DNA from: Pomphorhynchus laevis
Taxonomy: Eukaryota; Acanthocephala; Palaeacanthocephala; Echinorhynchida; Pomphorhynchidae
Direction of reading: 5' to 3'
Length of the DNA stretch: 64,000 nucleotides
NCBI GenBank assembly: GCA_012934845.2
Contig: WNNJ02000077.1
Span: forward strand, 1 to 64,000
Below, one piece after another: positions 23,803 through 33,986 of this stretch. A model generated the notes under the pieces. It had not been told where the DNA came from, made no database searches, and was given only the letters and a program-made list of their open reading frames with translations. Position numbers and translations under genes: made by a program. Each line of letters starts with the position of its first letter. Within the stretch, counting starts at the first letter, position 1.

Positions 23803-24445
23803 CGTTGATAAAGATGACCTTAAAGTAAAAGGAAATAAGTTTAGATTGAAATTAACCAATAAAGTTAAAATCAGGAAGCTACGATCAAACCTATCCAGCT
23901 GATGGATAAGTTCTCAGTGATAGATAAGACATCATTAATCAGCAAGGTATTCATATAGCAGATCAAGTGATATCAATAATACCAATACCAATGTCCTTTC
24001 AGACGAAAGGACATCTCGTGTGATTCTAGTAGATAGATCGACACGGAAGACACGTAGCTACGTGGACGGTCGAAAGGCAAAAAGAAATTATTTCAATCAT
24101 CATAGGCAATTCAAATTAAAAACATGTGTATACAAGTTTCTAATTTTACAGCAGCCCAGAAAGCAGCCTACGAGTCTTCCTGACTCGTAGGAGCTTCCTT
24201 GCTTCTACGAGTTATTCTACGAGCTTCTTGATTCTACGAGCTTCTTCTAAAGATGACCCTAAGTAATAGAAATGAGCTTAGATTAAAATTAACCAATAAA
24301 GTTAAAATCAGGAAGCTACGATCAAACCTATCTAGCTGATGCAGAACTCAGTGATAGATAAGATTTATCTATCATTAATATTTATCCATCATTAATCAGC
24401 AAGGTATTCATATAGCAGATCAAGTGATATCAATAATACCAATAC
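23803..24445. repeat. Direct repeat pair, macro-copy 2
   Basis: Second copy of 9,386-10,028. Confidence 0.65.
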
Positions 24446-24456
24446 TTTCGGTAATA

Positions 24457-24850
24457 TGTAAGGATCCTCAATGTTTTCGTTGTCAACAATGAGGACATTT
24501 GGCAGGTATTGCAAGTCTCAGTAAGTAAAATGTGTCAACTGTGCATAAAATAATGATTCTAGGAAATCTCACAAAAATAACCTAATTAAGTGTGCTAATT
24601 GTCTGGGAAGACACAAAGCATACAAGCATTGTTGCAAATGTTTTAAAGAATACAGATAAAATCAGTGCTACCCTATCAAGAAACACTTCAACAATTAGCA
24701 AATATAATTTTAGCAGTACCAGTTATTCTTTGAAAACCTCAACAAAAGATGGTATCAATGAAGTTCAAAATTTACTAAATCAAATGCTTAAAATTATATA
24801 CTTTGACGACATAAATACAAAGTTTAAAACAAAACGTTCATCAGATTAAA
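24457..24850 (+). pseudogene. Cysteine-knuckle LINE ORF1 remnant, macro-copy 2
   Basis: Second copy of 10,040-10,433. The difference at 24,782 (A for C) changes P to Q in the tail frame. Confidence 0.55.
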
Positions 24851-25798
24851 TATATTGGACCTTCGAAACAAAAAATATATCTCGGAATTCCTTTTATTAA
24901 TAAAAATGGAACTCCTTTTTTAATAAATTTATATATAAAAATAAAATATCTAGTAATATTACGGATGTAATAATTTATAATAATTCACATACCAGCATGG
25001 CAGGTCTTCAATTGGTCTCCATGTTGTTGCTGGCTTCAAACACTTTAAAAATTGATGATCCATTACGATTGATACGAATGTTAGGTTGTAAGGAATCTAT
25101 GAATTCCATAGATCGTATGTTAACGTACTGACAGTTGTACTTCACTGGGTACGAGGATCAGAATGAGATTGAAATAGCAGAGAAGCGTGCCGTCAAAACA
25201 ACCTTCAAGTGGGCTAAGCCTGTAGACCAAACTACTACGCAGATATATCGGTCAAAAGTAATCTCTATTTTACCTTCATGCTTGCCTTACTCAATTCAAA
25301 CAGCATAAAGGAGGGCCATACATAAATGGCAGTGTTTGATTCTCCTTAATTCTGATGGAATTAAAGAAAAGTATTTTTATTGACATAAGACTGCTAGCAA
25401 GGAATGCATTCAATGAAATCGACGAGAACCATAATCTACCATAATCTAGTGAACTAGAGGATGATGTACCAGATGCGCCAATTCATCCACCGCGTAGAAA
25501 CAATCAAGCAGCACAAATCGGAAACCAAAGTAATGTGCCTAGAAATGAACAAGCAAATGTTGACAAACAGAATCAAAATTGGGAAAAATTAGCAGTACCA
25601 GTGATTCTTTGAAAACCTCAACAAAAGATGGTATCAATGAAGTTCAAAATTGACTAAATCCAATGCTTAAAAATAAATACTTTAACGACAAAAATACAAA
25701 GTTTTAAACAAAAAGTTCATCAGATTAAAAATATTATTAACACGAAAAGATAAAGCAGTTAAAGATTGCATTGTTAGTTCTTTAAATATTTTAGATAA

Positions 25799-26320
25799 AA
25801 GGATTAACTTGGCGAGATAAATGCGATAGAAGACTAAAGTTTCTTTGTAAATACTCAGAAGGTAAAAATTTTGAAATTAAATGTAAAGAGAAAATATCAT
25901 TGCTATAGGTAATTGATCTTACAATACAAACAACAATTTGATCAACGGATTGAACAAGACTTTGAACCAGTTATCTTACAATTTGAACAACGGATTTTTT
26001 GAAATTTGAATGCGAGGGTATTTTTTTGTCAGCAACTTCAACTACTTTTTCCACAACATGTTACATTCGGAGCAAAACTCATTACATATTGTCTTTAGAC
26101 TTCGGTGAGTTCTTGGTGGTTGCAGTTTTCGATTATTTATCCAAATTACCCTTACATGCCGATAAAGGAAATTTACAAGGCCATGAAAACAACCTCAATA
26201 TAAAATTAATAAAAAAAACGATAAACTAAAAATTATAATATAAGTCATTTAGCCGGTGCTGACATCATTGATAGAGAGAATATTGTCGGTAGAAAAGACG
26301 TGCATTTTCGGGTCAGATTA
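25799..26320. repeat. Diverged tail of the macro-repeat
   Basis: From 25,799 the sequence still aligns with 11,382-11,735 but with many substitutions and small indels. After about 100 unrelated bases, 26,250-26,310 matches 12,653-12,715 (shared GATATTGTCGGTAGA-type core), with the intervening 900 bp of unit 1 missing. Homology is lost around 26,320. This looks like an older, independently decayed copy joined abruptly to the nearly identical part. Confidence 0.75.
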
Positions 26321-26809
26321 TTATACGCAGAAGCAATGGGTGAAGGTTGTGAGGTGCACGATTCAGATAACATAATTAATATTTGTAGAATTTTGCACAA
26401 AAGTGAAACATTCCTATTGTTTTTCAAAAAGCTCGTAGATCAATTTATCTGAATTCAATTCCATCGAATTATGAAATATTTTATTCACGCTATAATAATT
26501 GTAACAATTCTGAGAGATATTTAGCTTCGATTACTTTGGATATTTACTTCGGTTACTTTCCCGAGTACTTAATGCGTTTTTTGTAGAAGGGAGTGGTTAA
26601 ACATAAATATTTTTAAAACAGTTATTTATTTACTCAAAATTTAAACCGAATGAATTTAGCTCCAAATCGATGGAGCTGTCAGATCGATTAGTCAGATCGA
26701 ACAGTCAGATCAAACAATCAGATCAATCAGTCAGATCAATCAATCAGATCAATCACTCAGATCAATCAGTCAGATCGAAAGCCGAACAGTAAATCATATT
26801 TCCGAATGC
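26320..26809. repeat. AT-rich spacer ending in a degenerate 12-bp tandem repeat
   Basis: Nothing is recognised at 26,320-26,670. At about 26,676-26,785 a unit close to TCAGATCAATCA is repeated about nine times with substitutions; it is preceded by a small hairpin (AGCTCCA / TGGAGCT) at 26,659-26,677. Confidence 0.7.
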
Positions 26810-27569
26810 CTTCTACTTATACATCCCCTTCAAAGGGCTGAGTATGCGATTCGCCATCGTGATCTTGCATGCACTACCAGTGACTTGCTAACGAGACACG
26901 GACCAGTGCCGGAATGTCCGGGCTCCTGCTGCCGATCTTTTGCACTGACATCTACTGACAACCACGATATTAGTATAGATGCCAGCACAATAAACACACG
27001 TTTCTAGCCGGATGAGAGGGCAACCTGCAGTTCTCTATTTTCAAGGGACATTCATATTATGCGTAGAATGTCTCAGGAGCCAGACCAACAGTGACGGCAA
27101 AGTACTCTGAACTCATCGATGATGTCGTGTGTAACCCCAACTACAAGCATGCCTATGACGCATGATCTACTCTCTTAAGATCGTTTTACGGGCATAGAGT
27201 ATAAAGCTCTCTGATAAAAATCTTTCCTTACCTCCACTCTAAGAGTGACATGCGCGGGCTACCAACTACCAACATCCGCGTTCTTGGTTGAACAATTTCT
27301 CCCGCTAACCCACGCACGCTGAACAGGAGAAACAGGTTAGACGCAAAATTTCGGAAAAGATAGAGGACGGCAACATCCGCGGCACGGTTAGGACACTCTG
27401 CAACGATACACCCTCATACCTTACGATCGCATTATCCTAGATATTACGTATGCAACACTATCCACGCACCGCTAATCCACAAGGAGGATATAACCCGCGA
27501 TCCGAATTTAATAGTCTAATAGAGACAGATCTGTCGCTTTGGTAAGCGCTTCAGTCTTTTTCGCTCTCG

Positions 27570-28653
27570 TCGTGAGGAGGACCAGACAGTTTAAGCCCGT
27601 CACACTTTAACGATTTACTTGGGTTTGATGAGGGAGTTGCTGCCAACATACTGATAAAATCGCTGGTCAATGTAACTACTTTGTTCCTCTCTGGTAATGT
27701 TCCTGATAATCTCGAACCTGTCATATGCGAAGCAAATCTGCTCGCCTTTAAGATAACGGACGTGTCAACTCCATCGCTGTTGGTTTTACGATCAGGCGTA
27801 TCATTCCAAACCTCGCGTGCTGATTCGCTACGAGAATCTTTGTCGACAAACTTCTTCCGGTATAGCTCAGCATTGGAGTTCCAAGGGGTATAGAGGCAGC
27901 TATTTACGCAGCATGAGCATTTCTACGAGACTCCACAAACCGCGGGTGCATATTTATTAAGCTGGATTTAAAAAACGCTTTTTACAGCATCCGACGCTAC
28001 GTACTGCTCGGTATAGTCTCTCGGAAATTCCGGAAAGGTTACCTTTTCCGTATCTGCTATGATATACCCAGCTCCCTCCTATTTGGAGATTAAATTATAT
28101 TTTGAATAAGGTGTACAGCAGGAAGATCTTCTCGGACCGCTTTTATTCTGTCTGGCGGTGAACAACGTTACTCACAGAATTGAATCAAAACTAAATATTA
28201 AGTACCTCGATGATATGGTATTATGAGGATCTGTTAACTGTCCGATATCGCAACCATTCAACAAATGGGAGCAGATGTAGGTCTTACTTTTAATCCGCTT
28301 AAAGACAAGGACGTCGCTAATAACCCCTATGCAAGGTCAATTGGATGCATATTTCCTGGATGCAAGATGGTTTATCCTTCTGACGCACATTTGATGGGAG
28401 CACCAATTGGCAACGACTTAAACGTAGGCACCGCCCTCGACGCCGCAAAAGACGAACTTAATCTCGCTGAGAGCAGACTGAGGTATATTAATGATGATTA
28501 TTAATTAATTGATGCACTGTTTATACTGCGACACTGCCTTACCTGACCAAAAATCGGAGATTTTGAGAACTACCCATGCTTCCTTAGCGATATACTACTA
28601 CAATTCGACAAGAGGGTACGTTCGACTTTGGTAACAATTTTAAGCATCGATCT
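27570..28653 (+). pseudogene. Reverse transcriptase remnant, 5' of the mariner insertion
   Basis: Segments in more than one frame show the RT order: the entry motif (27,570), N-x-F-L-S-G-N-V-P (27,690), motif A L-D-L-K-N-A-F (27,963), G-P-L-L-F (28,136), YLDD (28,203) and a 79-codon frame (28,265-28,504) with L-M-G-A-P-I-G, the usual post-YLDD segment of this RT type. Frameshifts and stops separate these pieces, for example at 27,891 and around 28,090. The last residues before the insertion (R-V-R-S-T-L) belong to the RT C-terminal helical region. Confidence 0.65.
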
Positions 28654-28655
28654 TA

Positions 28656-29923
28656 CAGGGTTATTCATTTTTATATGTACAATTATTCATTTTTATATGT
28701 ACAATTTAAAAAAATTATTTGACCCTTAAAATGGTAAAAACAAGAAAAAATATAACAAAAGAACTATGGGAACTGTTAGTGTCATTTTCAAATGAACACA
28801 GCATATCTAAGATCGCAGATTTGTTGAATATTCATAGGCACACTGTGCGTAAAATCCTAAGTGACCATGAATCAAGAGTTACTTTTATACTGATAAAAAA
28901 CGCATAGCAAGCTGCAGAGAGCGAAACTCAACATTCTCAAATATTGAGCGGACAATATACACCTCAATAACGCAAAACAACTCATTAATGCAGAGCGAAA
29001 TTAAGGATATCGTATCAGGAAAAAATAATGTAGTAGTGCCCCAACCAACAATTTCTAGGATAATCAAAAAGATTGGTATTACATGTAAAAAACTATCTAT
29101 TATTCCAGAAGAAAGAAATGTCGCTGAAAGAATTGCTGCCAGAAAAGAATATGCAATTGACGTTAGCAGGATTTCTGATAATAACCTCGTTTTTCTAGAT
29201 GAAACAGGATTCAACGAACATCTTAATAGACACTTCGGGTATTCGCCAATAAATAATAAGGCATACACGATCGTTCCGGCCAATAAAGGAATAAACAGAA
29301 GTGTTATCTGCGCGATTAATTCAAAAGGTATTATCGGATATCAATATCGTCAAGGATCCTACAATGCAAATCTATTTATTGAGTTTCTTGGTTGTGTGGT
29401 TGTTCCCTACTTTTCTAGAAATCTAAATGATATTATTGTGATGGATAATGCCAGAATCCATAAAACAAATGCTGTTTTGTCTTTTTTGCAGGAAAATCGT
29501 ATTGTTTTTAAATTCATTGTTCCGTATTCACCCCAGCTTAATCAAATCGAGGAATTTTTCTAAATGATCAAATCTTTATTTACTGCAAAAAGACTCAGAA
29601 TCTGAATTAAGCGTAGGAGAAACTATTGATTTGATCTTTTCATCTACAAATGATTATTCCTCACAATGTATTGGGTTATATCGGAACATGAGAAATTGGC
29701 TAGAAAAGGCTAAATATGAAGAGCCTTTTTATTAAATAAATTTCTTTAACTTTATCAAATACGATTTATTGAGTAAAAACACTTTTCATTTTAAGTTATG
29801 TAGTAGCTAAGCTTCTGGTTCAGGTCAAAATTTAAAAACTAAACTATTTTTTAAAATTGTACATATAAAATGAAATGTACATATAAAAATGAATACTTGT
29901 ACATATAAAAATGAATAATCCTG
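28656..29923 (+). mobile_element. Tc1/mariner-type DNA transposon with TA target duplication
   Basis: 1,268 bp bounded by near-perfect terminal inverted repeats starting CAGG(G/A)TTATTC and flanked by TA at 28,654-28,655 and 29,924-29,925. Each TIR contains a tandem 22-bp subrepeat (ATTCATTTTTATATGTACAA type), two copies on the left and two plus a shortened third on the right. The coding region lies between. The insertion splits a retrotransposon ORF and the reading of the host element makes sense across the junction, so the ends are well fixed. Confidence 0.93.
28731..29735 (+). pseudogene. Tc1/mariner (IS630 superfamily) transposase, two frameshifts
   Basis: The N-terminal 62-codon frame has a helix-turn-helix (S-I-S-K-I-A-D-L-L-N-I-H-R-H-T-V). 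The 191-codon frame (28,988-29,563, open upstream to about 28,878) holds the DDE catalytic core: D in V-F-L-D-E-T-G-F (about 29,195), D in V-M-D-N-A-R-I-H (about 29,441) and E in P-Q-L-N-Q-I-E-E-F (about 29,548), with 34 residues between the last D and E (DD34E). Frameshifts near 28,884 and 29,560 separate the HTH, the core and a C-terminal piece ending at 29,735. The enzyme would cut and paste the element at TA sites; this copy cannot make it intact. Confidence 0.88.
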
Positions 29924-29925
29924 TA

Positions 29926-30590
29926 ACGACAGCGCTTGGAGACAAGCCACCTTTCCAGGATCCCTAGCCGGTCGAGATATTCAAAAACAACCGACGGTTT
30001 ATTTTTACAGGGCGGCCTACGACCAATTGTGATAAACGCCAAAACTCCTGCCACCCGGAGCAAATTACTTGCAGTGGCATCAAAATTGTCTGAGCCTTTC
30101 TCGAAATCATGCCTATTATTTCTGCAAAGACACGTCTCGATGACGTCTCACTGACCGTCGCATTGAGGCTAGAAGTTTTCAATGGACTAACCTTCGCATG
30201 TGTATGCGGGGAAAGAAGGTTTGCCAGGGTGAACTACACGCCCTGAATTGCCCGCGATCTAAAGCCCGACACACCCGTCACGCATACGTTGACCGATTGA
30301 TATTGATTTCCCTGGAAGCTGCAGTATCACCTTCTAGATTGACACCGATCGAAATTTCGAGAAACGATGGAAAGCGTCCGGGCGGCGATACTTTGCTTAC
30401 TTGGAAGGCTGGTCGCCTCATCGTATGGGACTACACGTTCCTGAACACGTTATCATCATCCTATCAGATTCAAGCAGTGATAGAAGGGGGCGCGATAGCC
30501 AGTAGCGCGGAAGAATGTAAACAGACAAATTACACGGCCACCAATGATCGATTGTTCAAATTCGTCTCAATTAAAATTTATTCTTAACAG
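29926..30590 (+). pseudogene. Retrotransposon C-terminus, 3' of the mariner insertion
   Basis: Directly after the TA duplication one frame gives a W-R-Q-A-T-F-P-type segment, the usual continuation of this RT family. The 129-codon frame at 30,198-30,587 shows C-V-C-G... H-A-L-N-C ... R-H-T-R-H (zinc knuckle) then I-S-R-N-D-G-K-R-P-G-G-D and L-I-V-W-D-Y-T, resembling a PD-(D/E)XK nuclease core. In R2-like elements this nuclease nicks the target. Assignment is by pattern only. Confidence 0.55.
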
Positions 30591-30946
30591 TAAAATTTAA
30601 ATTCAGTATTTCAAGAACTGCTGATATTATGTTTAGGATAGTACGTATATTTATCTGCTAAAGAAGATGAATGTCTCTTCGCCAGCTGAAAATCTTCGCT
30701 CGAAAATCTTCTCTCGAAAATCTTCGCTCGAGGAAAATCGCATACAGCTCACTGCCATCCAATAATGGGAATCGTTACTTACTTACCGCAATAGAATCTT
30801 GATTGCATCATCGTAGCTACTCTTTGGGTTTCAAAGATTCTTTTGTTATAATTACTTACAATAAAATACACAACACTTACGACTGGTTAACAAAATTTTC
30901 TTGATTCTTATAAATACTTTCAACTTACAAAACTCAACATACACAC
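30591..30946. other. Spacer with a short GAAAATCTTCGCTC repeat
   Basis: At 30,687-30,740 a 14-bp unit (GAAAATCTTCGCTC) occurs three to four times. Otherwise no feature is recognised. Confidence 0.6.
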
Positions 30947-31147
30947 ATGGTCCGAGGAAAACCTTCATCGACATCGCTCTGTCGCACTTGTAATGGTCCT
31001 GCGGCTCACTGTAAGGGTTGCAAATGTGTGAAAAATGGTAGAAAATGCACAAATTGTCGAGCTTCCGGTTGTCGGAATTCTACAAATAAAATTATTTCTG
31101 CGAATCCACTTATAAATCCTAACGCCTTGTCGGAATTCTACAAATAA
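30947..31147 (+). pseudogene. Cysteine-rich N-terminal domain of the second retroelement
   Basis: 66 codons starting at an ATG. Residues 12-43 hold C-R-T-C, C-K-G-C-K-C, C-T-N-C and G-C-R-N-S, a zinc-binding array. The 58 bp at 31,073-31,130 are tandemly duplicated at 31,131-31,188 with few changes, which shifts the frame and truncates the product at 31,147. The frame is preceded by about 60 bp of AT-rich DNA with no recognisable promoter. Confidence 0.55.
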
Positions 31148-31310
31148 AATTATTCCTGCGAATCCACTTATAAATCCTAACGACGGATGTTCAGATTCCG
31201 CCGTTCAGTTAACTAAAATTGATTGGGTTTCAAATGATCTTTCCATCAACTTCACAGCTACCTAATTCGCAATCAACATACCCAAACCTTCACTTCCCAA
31301 AGTTTTATCC

Positions 31311-32705
31311 ATGAGAGATGTTTATGGGCGTGTCATCCAACGGCATCCCAACTTATTGATATTACCAACGTGTAATGCTAGTCATATGGTTATCAATATG
31401 CTAACTTTCTATTCGTGTGTTGCAAGGACCGGAAGGGACGCGAATTATTCACTAATAAAGGCAACAGTGTTTACCCACTGTATATTACAGAGATTACAAA
31501 CTTCGAGAATTGCGATAGTAAAACCTTATAGCGCAGACTTAAACTTTGGGAATCCGGAAACATAAGCGAACTTTTCAGTGAGGCAAACTATCTCCAGAAC
31601 AATAAATCTTCGCGAAAATACAGAAATGATATGGAAGCGATATCTAAGCGATATTAAAGTTTAGTGACTCGTGGACGATTGCAGCAAGTACGTCCATTAT
31701 GGAAGATACCACTCAATATCGAGTACTATCGCCCGACAAATACATAAACGGAATGTCAGTCAGAGCAACGCTATTTGATCTTCATTCACAAGCAGCGCAT
31801 ATGATGCAGAGTGCATTACTCTCCGATTACTTACCAGGAACAGCTGCTCATCAAACTAGCCGATTTTTCATATTGAACGATATGAAAATCGTGCTTGTAA
31901 GTAAACTCGAGGTAAAGCAGGTCCGTCGGGGCTAGATGCTCTCAGTTGGAGGCACATGTTAACAAAACTTGGACATGACTCAATAAACTTAGCCCAGTCC
32001 TTTGCGTCGTTTGCGATAAGGCTAGCTACTGGGTGAGTGAAACCCGTTCAGCTAGAAATTCTTACAACTTATCTATTAATCGCTCAGCAAAAGAAAACTT
32101 GTGGCATTCGACTGATTGGATTGGAATTGGTGACACCCAAAGACGAATAATTAGCAAGGCAATAATAGGGATCGTGAAGAAGGATATTCAACATGTTGCC
32201 GGGATTTCCCAGCTAGCTGCGGGACAGAAAGGAGGAATTGATCACGCCATTCACTCACTACGTGCAAGATATAAATTAGGTAAAATGTGTATGCTAGCAA
32301 TAGACGCATCTAACGCAATCAATTCCCTAAACCGAAATGTAGCACTGCACAACATAAGTACGGATGTCTCTCGTTATCATGTGTCCTAAAAATAAATATA
32401 GTACTCCTGCACAATTGGTTCTTGGAGATAGTAGTAGCGTCTACTCAAGGGAGGGATTTACGCAAAGAGATCCCTTTGCAATTCCTGGCTTCGCGGTCTA
32501 TTCTCTTACTCTAATAACATTGATCAGTCGTTCGGTCCCAAATGTTTTTCAAAAATGGTATGCCGATGACGCGAACTTCGTTGGAAGGGTAATTGAACTA
32601 AAAATTGTAGGGAAACTGTTCATTAATGAGGGTCCGAAATTCGGCTATCATGTGAATCCAGAAAAAAAGTGTACTTGTGTTCCATTCCCCGATCCCTATT
32701 CATGA
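31311..32705 (+). pseudogene. Linker and reverse transcriptase remnant of the second retroelement
   Basis: Frames at 31,311-31,565, 31,699-31,935, 32,033-32,389 and 32,364-32,705 together cover the linker, the RT entry (S-G-L-D-A-L-S-W-R, about 31,928), the G-I-R-L-I-G/R-R-I-I-S-K-A segment, a D-A-S-N-A-I-N-S-L-N-R motif A (about 32,300), the T-Q-R-D-P motif B (about 32,460) and W-Y-A-D-D (about 32,556). Both catalytic aspartates of YADD are present, but the frame is broken several times. Confidence 0.62.
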
Positions 32706-33169
32706 TCTTCCCTCACCAGACATCACAACCACTATCAAAGGAACAATGATCTTAGGTGATCCAATTGGTTCTGCAGAGTTTGAAGAAGAGTCTATATGTA
32801 GTTGAAAGCAGGGAAATGGACCGCACTTGTAAAATTTTCAACATCGATCCGAACGTCGCATACTGTGGCCTGATAAACTTGGTCCAAATGAAATGGATCT
32901 TTTCTTATTAATTAGTAAGTGTCATGAAGGATGAATTAAACTTGGGATACGCACTTAGATGTTTTCCTTCCCATTATCGCAGATTGGAGTCTAAACCAGA
33001 ATTGGAAGGTATTACTTACATCTCCTTTAAAACCCGGAGGACTTGGAATTATGGACCCTGCCATTACGTTAAGTCTGGAGTACGAAAACTTATTAGCACT
33101 TGCGGCAACGTATGACATCGGTTACCAATAAAAAGTCCTTTATGATATTCAAAAATCAATATTATTAGA

Positions 33170-33835
33170 GATTGCTTCCGTACGAATAGGTAATTTAAAA
33201 GAGCGACTACATAGCGTAGCTGACAATTTTGATTCATCAGTTCACAATGCAATTTCGCACGCGACACGATCGGGTGCATCATCGTGGTTAACTGCATTGC
33301 CTATATCAACCGAAAAACACAATCTATCTTCCAAGCAATTCAAAGCTGCCATAGTAAGCCGTTATGGTCAAATGCCTTCAGACCTGACAAATCGTTTTTG
33401 TCCCTGTGGAGAAAATCTGGATATTAGTCATGCACTAGCCTTTAGAAACAGCGGCCTTCCTATTATACGCCACAATGCAATAATGGATATTCTTGTCAGA
33501 GAACTTTTTTGAGTTTGTAACTCGGTGAACACGGAGTTGTAAAACGGAACATTTGCTAAGCACAGTACCTGCAAATCTTAAATTTATGTATGGCACAACA
33601 ACACGTGACCTTTGTGCCCGGCTTGAAATTGTTTGTTCTAATCTTGGCACTGACTGGCTTAAGCGGACGTTCTTCGACGTTACACTCTAGACCTCTCGAA
33701 GTAAGTTGTCATTACAACGAACAACGAAAATGGTCAAAATACAACAAAAGAGGTGGAACGAAATACATTCATTCCGTTAGTTTTATCGTAATTCAAAGGA
33801 TTAGGGGATCAGGCAATAAAATTACTTAAATACTT
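33170..33835 (+). pseudogene. C-terminal knuckle and nuclease-like region of the second retroelement
   Basis: A W-L-T-A-L-P-I segment (33,285) leads into C-P-C-G-E-N (33,402), H-A-L (33,430) and R-H-N (33,468), the C-C-H-C/H knuckle arrangement also seen in the first element. A later frame (about 33,630-33,700) has N-L-G-T-D-W and F-F-D-V, matching the position of the PD-(D/E)XK-like domain. The last frame (to 33,829) ends just before the minisatellite. Confidence 0.5.
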
Positions 33836-33851
33836 GTCTGATGTCATATCT

Positions 33852-33981
33852 CGACGACAACCATCGACGACAACCATCGACGACAACCATCGACGACAAC
33901 CATCGACGACAACCATCGACGACAACCATCGACGACAACCATCAACGACAACCATCGACGACAACCATCGACGGCAACCAT
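33852..33981. repeat. 13-bp minisatellite, 10 copies
   Basis: Ten exact-length copies of CGACGACAACCAT, with one variant in copy 8 (CAACGAC) and one in the last copy (CGACGGC). The array directly precedes the C-rich LINE's ORF1. Since 13 is not a multiple of 3, each frame cycles through a 13-residue peptide repeat and stays open (frames 33,834-34,307 plus strand and 33,809-34,024 minus strand). Confidence 0.97.
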
Positions 33982-33986
33982 CGTTT

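Larger units (their letters stand above)
14418..25798. repeat. Macro-repeat unit, copy 2 (first 11,381 bp)
   Basis: This is a direct repeat of 1-11,381. Only three substitutions were noticed: 2,521 A to 16,938 T, 5,929 T to 20,346 C, and 10,365 C to 24,782 A. No indels were noticed, since the offset stays at 14,417 throughout. The near identity covers decayed, non-coding DNA, so it points to a very recent duplication, homogenisation or assembly error rather than selection. The copy lacks the last 3 kb of unit 1, including the Penelope-like segment. Confidence 0.95.
26810..30590 (+). mobile_element. Non-LTR retrotransposon with C-terminal REL-ENDO-like region, interrupted by a mariner element
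   Basis: A GC-richer block codes, in broken frames, for one retroelement protein. It has a segment around 27,330-27,410 (K-I-E-D-G-N-I-R-G), the RT entry at about 27,570 (G-G-P-D-S-L-S-P-S-H-F), the LDLKNAF-type motif A at 27,960, a G-V-Q-Q-type motif near 28,108 and the YLDD box near 28,203. The RT then runs into the mariner insertion at 28,654 and resumes after 29,925. The C-terminus (30,198-30,587) has a C-x-C-x-H-x-C knuckle and a G-K-R-P-G-G-D/V-W-D stretch suggestive of the PD-(D/E)XK nuclease of R2/NeSL-type elements. The exact clade is not settled. Several frame breaks make it dead. Confidence 0.65.
30947..33835 (+). mobile_element. Second non-LTR-type retroelement (Cys-rich N-terminus, YADD RT, C-terminal knuckle)
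   Basis: A separate element, different from the one at 26,810-30,590, reads in order on the plus strand: a cysteine-rich N-terminal domain, a linker, an RT with C-G-I-R-L-I-G and YADD motifs, and a C-terminal C-P-C-G knuckle with a following F-F-D-V segment that may be the nuclease. The pattern matches RT proteins common in cnidarian, sponge and other invertebrate genomes, but I cannot place the clade. Frames are broken in many places; no terminal repeats or poly-A tail are seen. It abuts the 13-bp minisatellite at 33,852. Confidence 0.6.
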
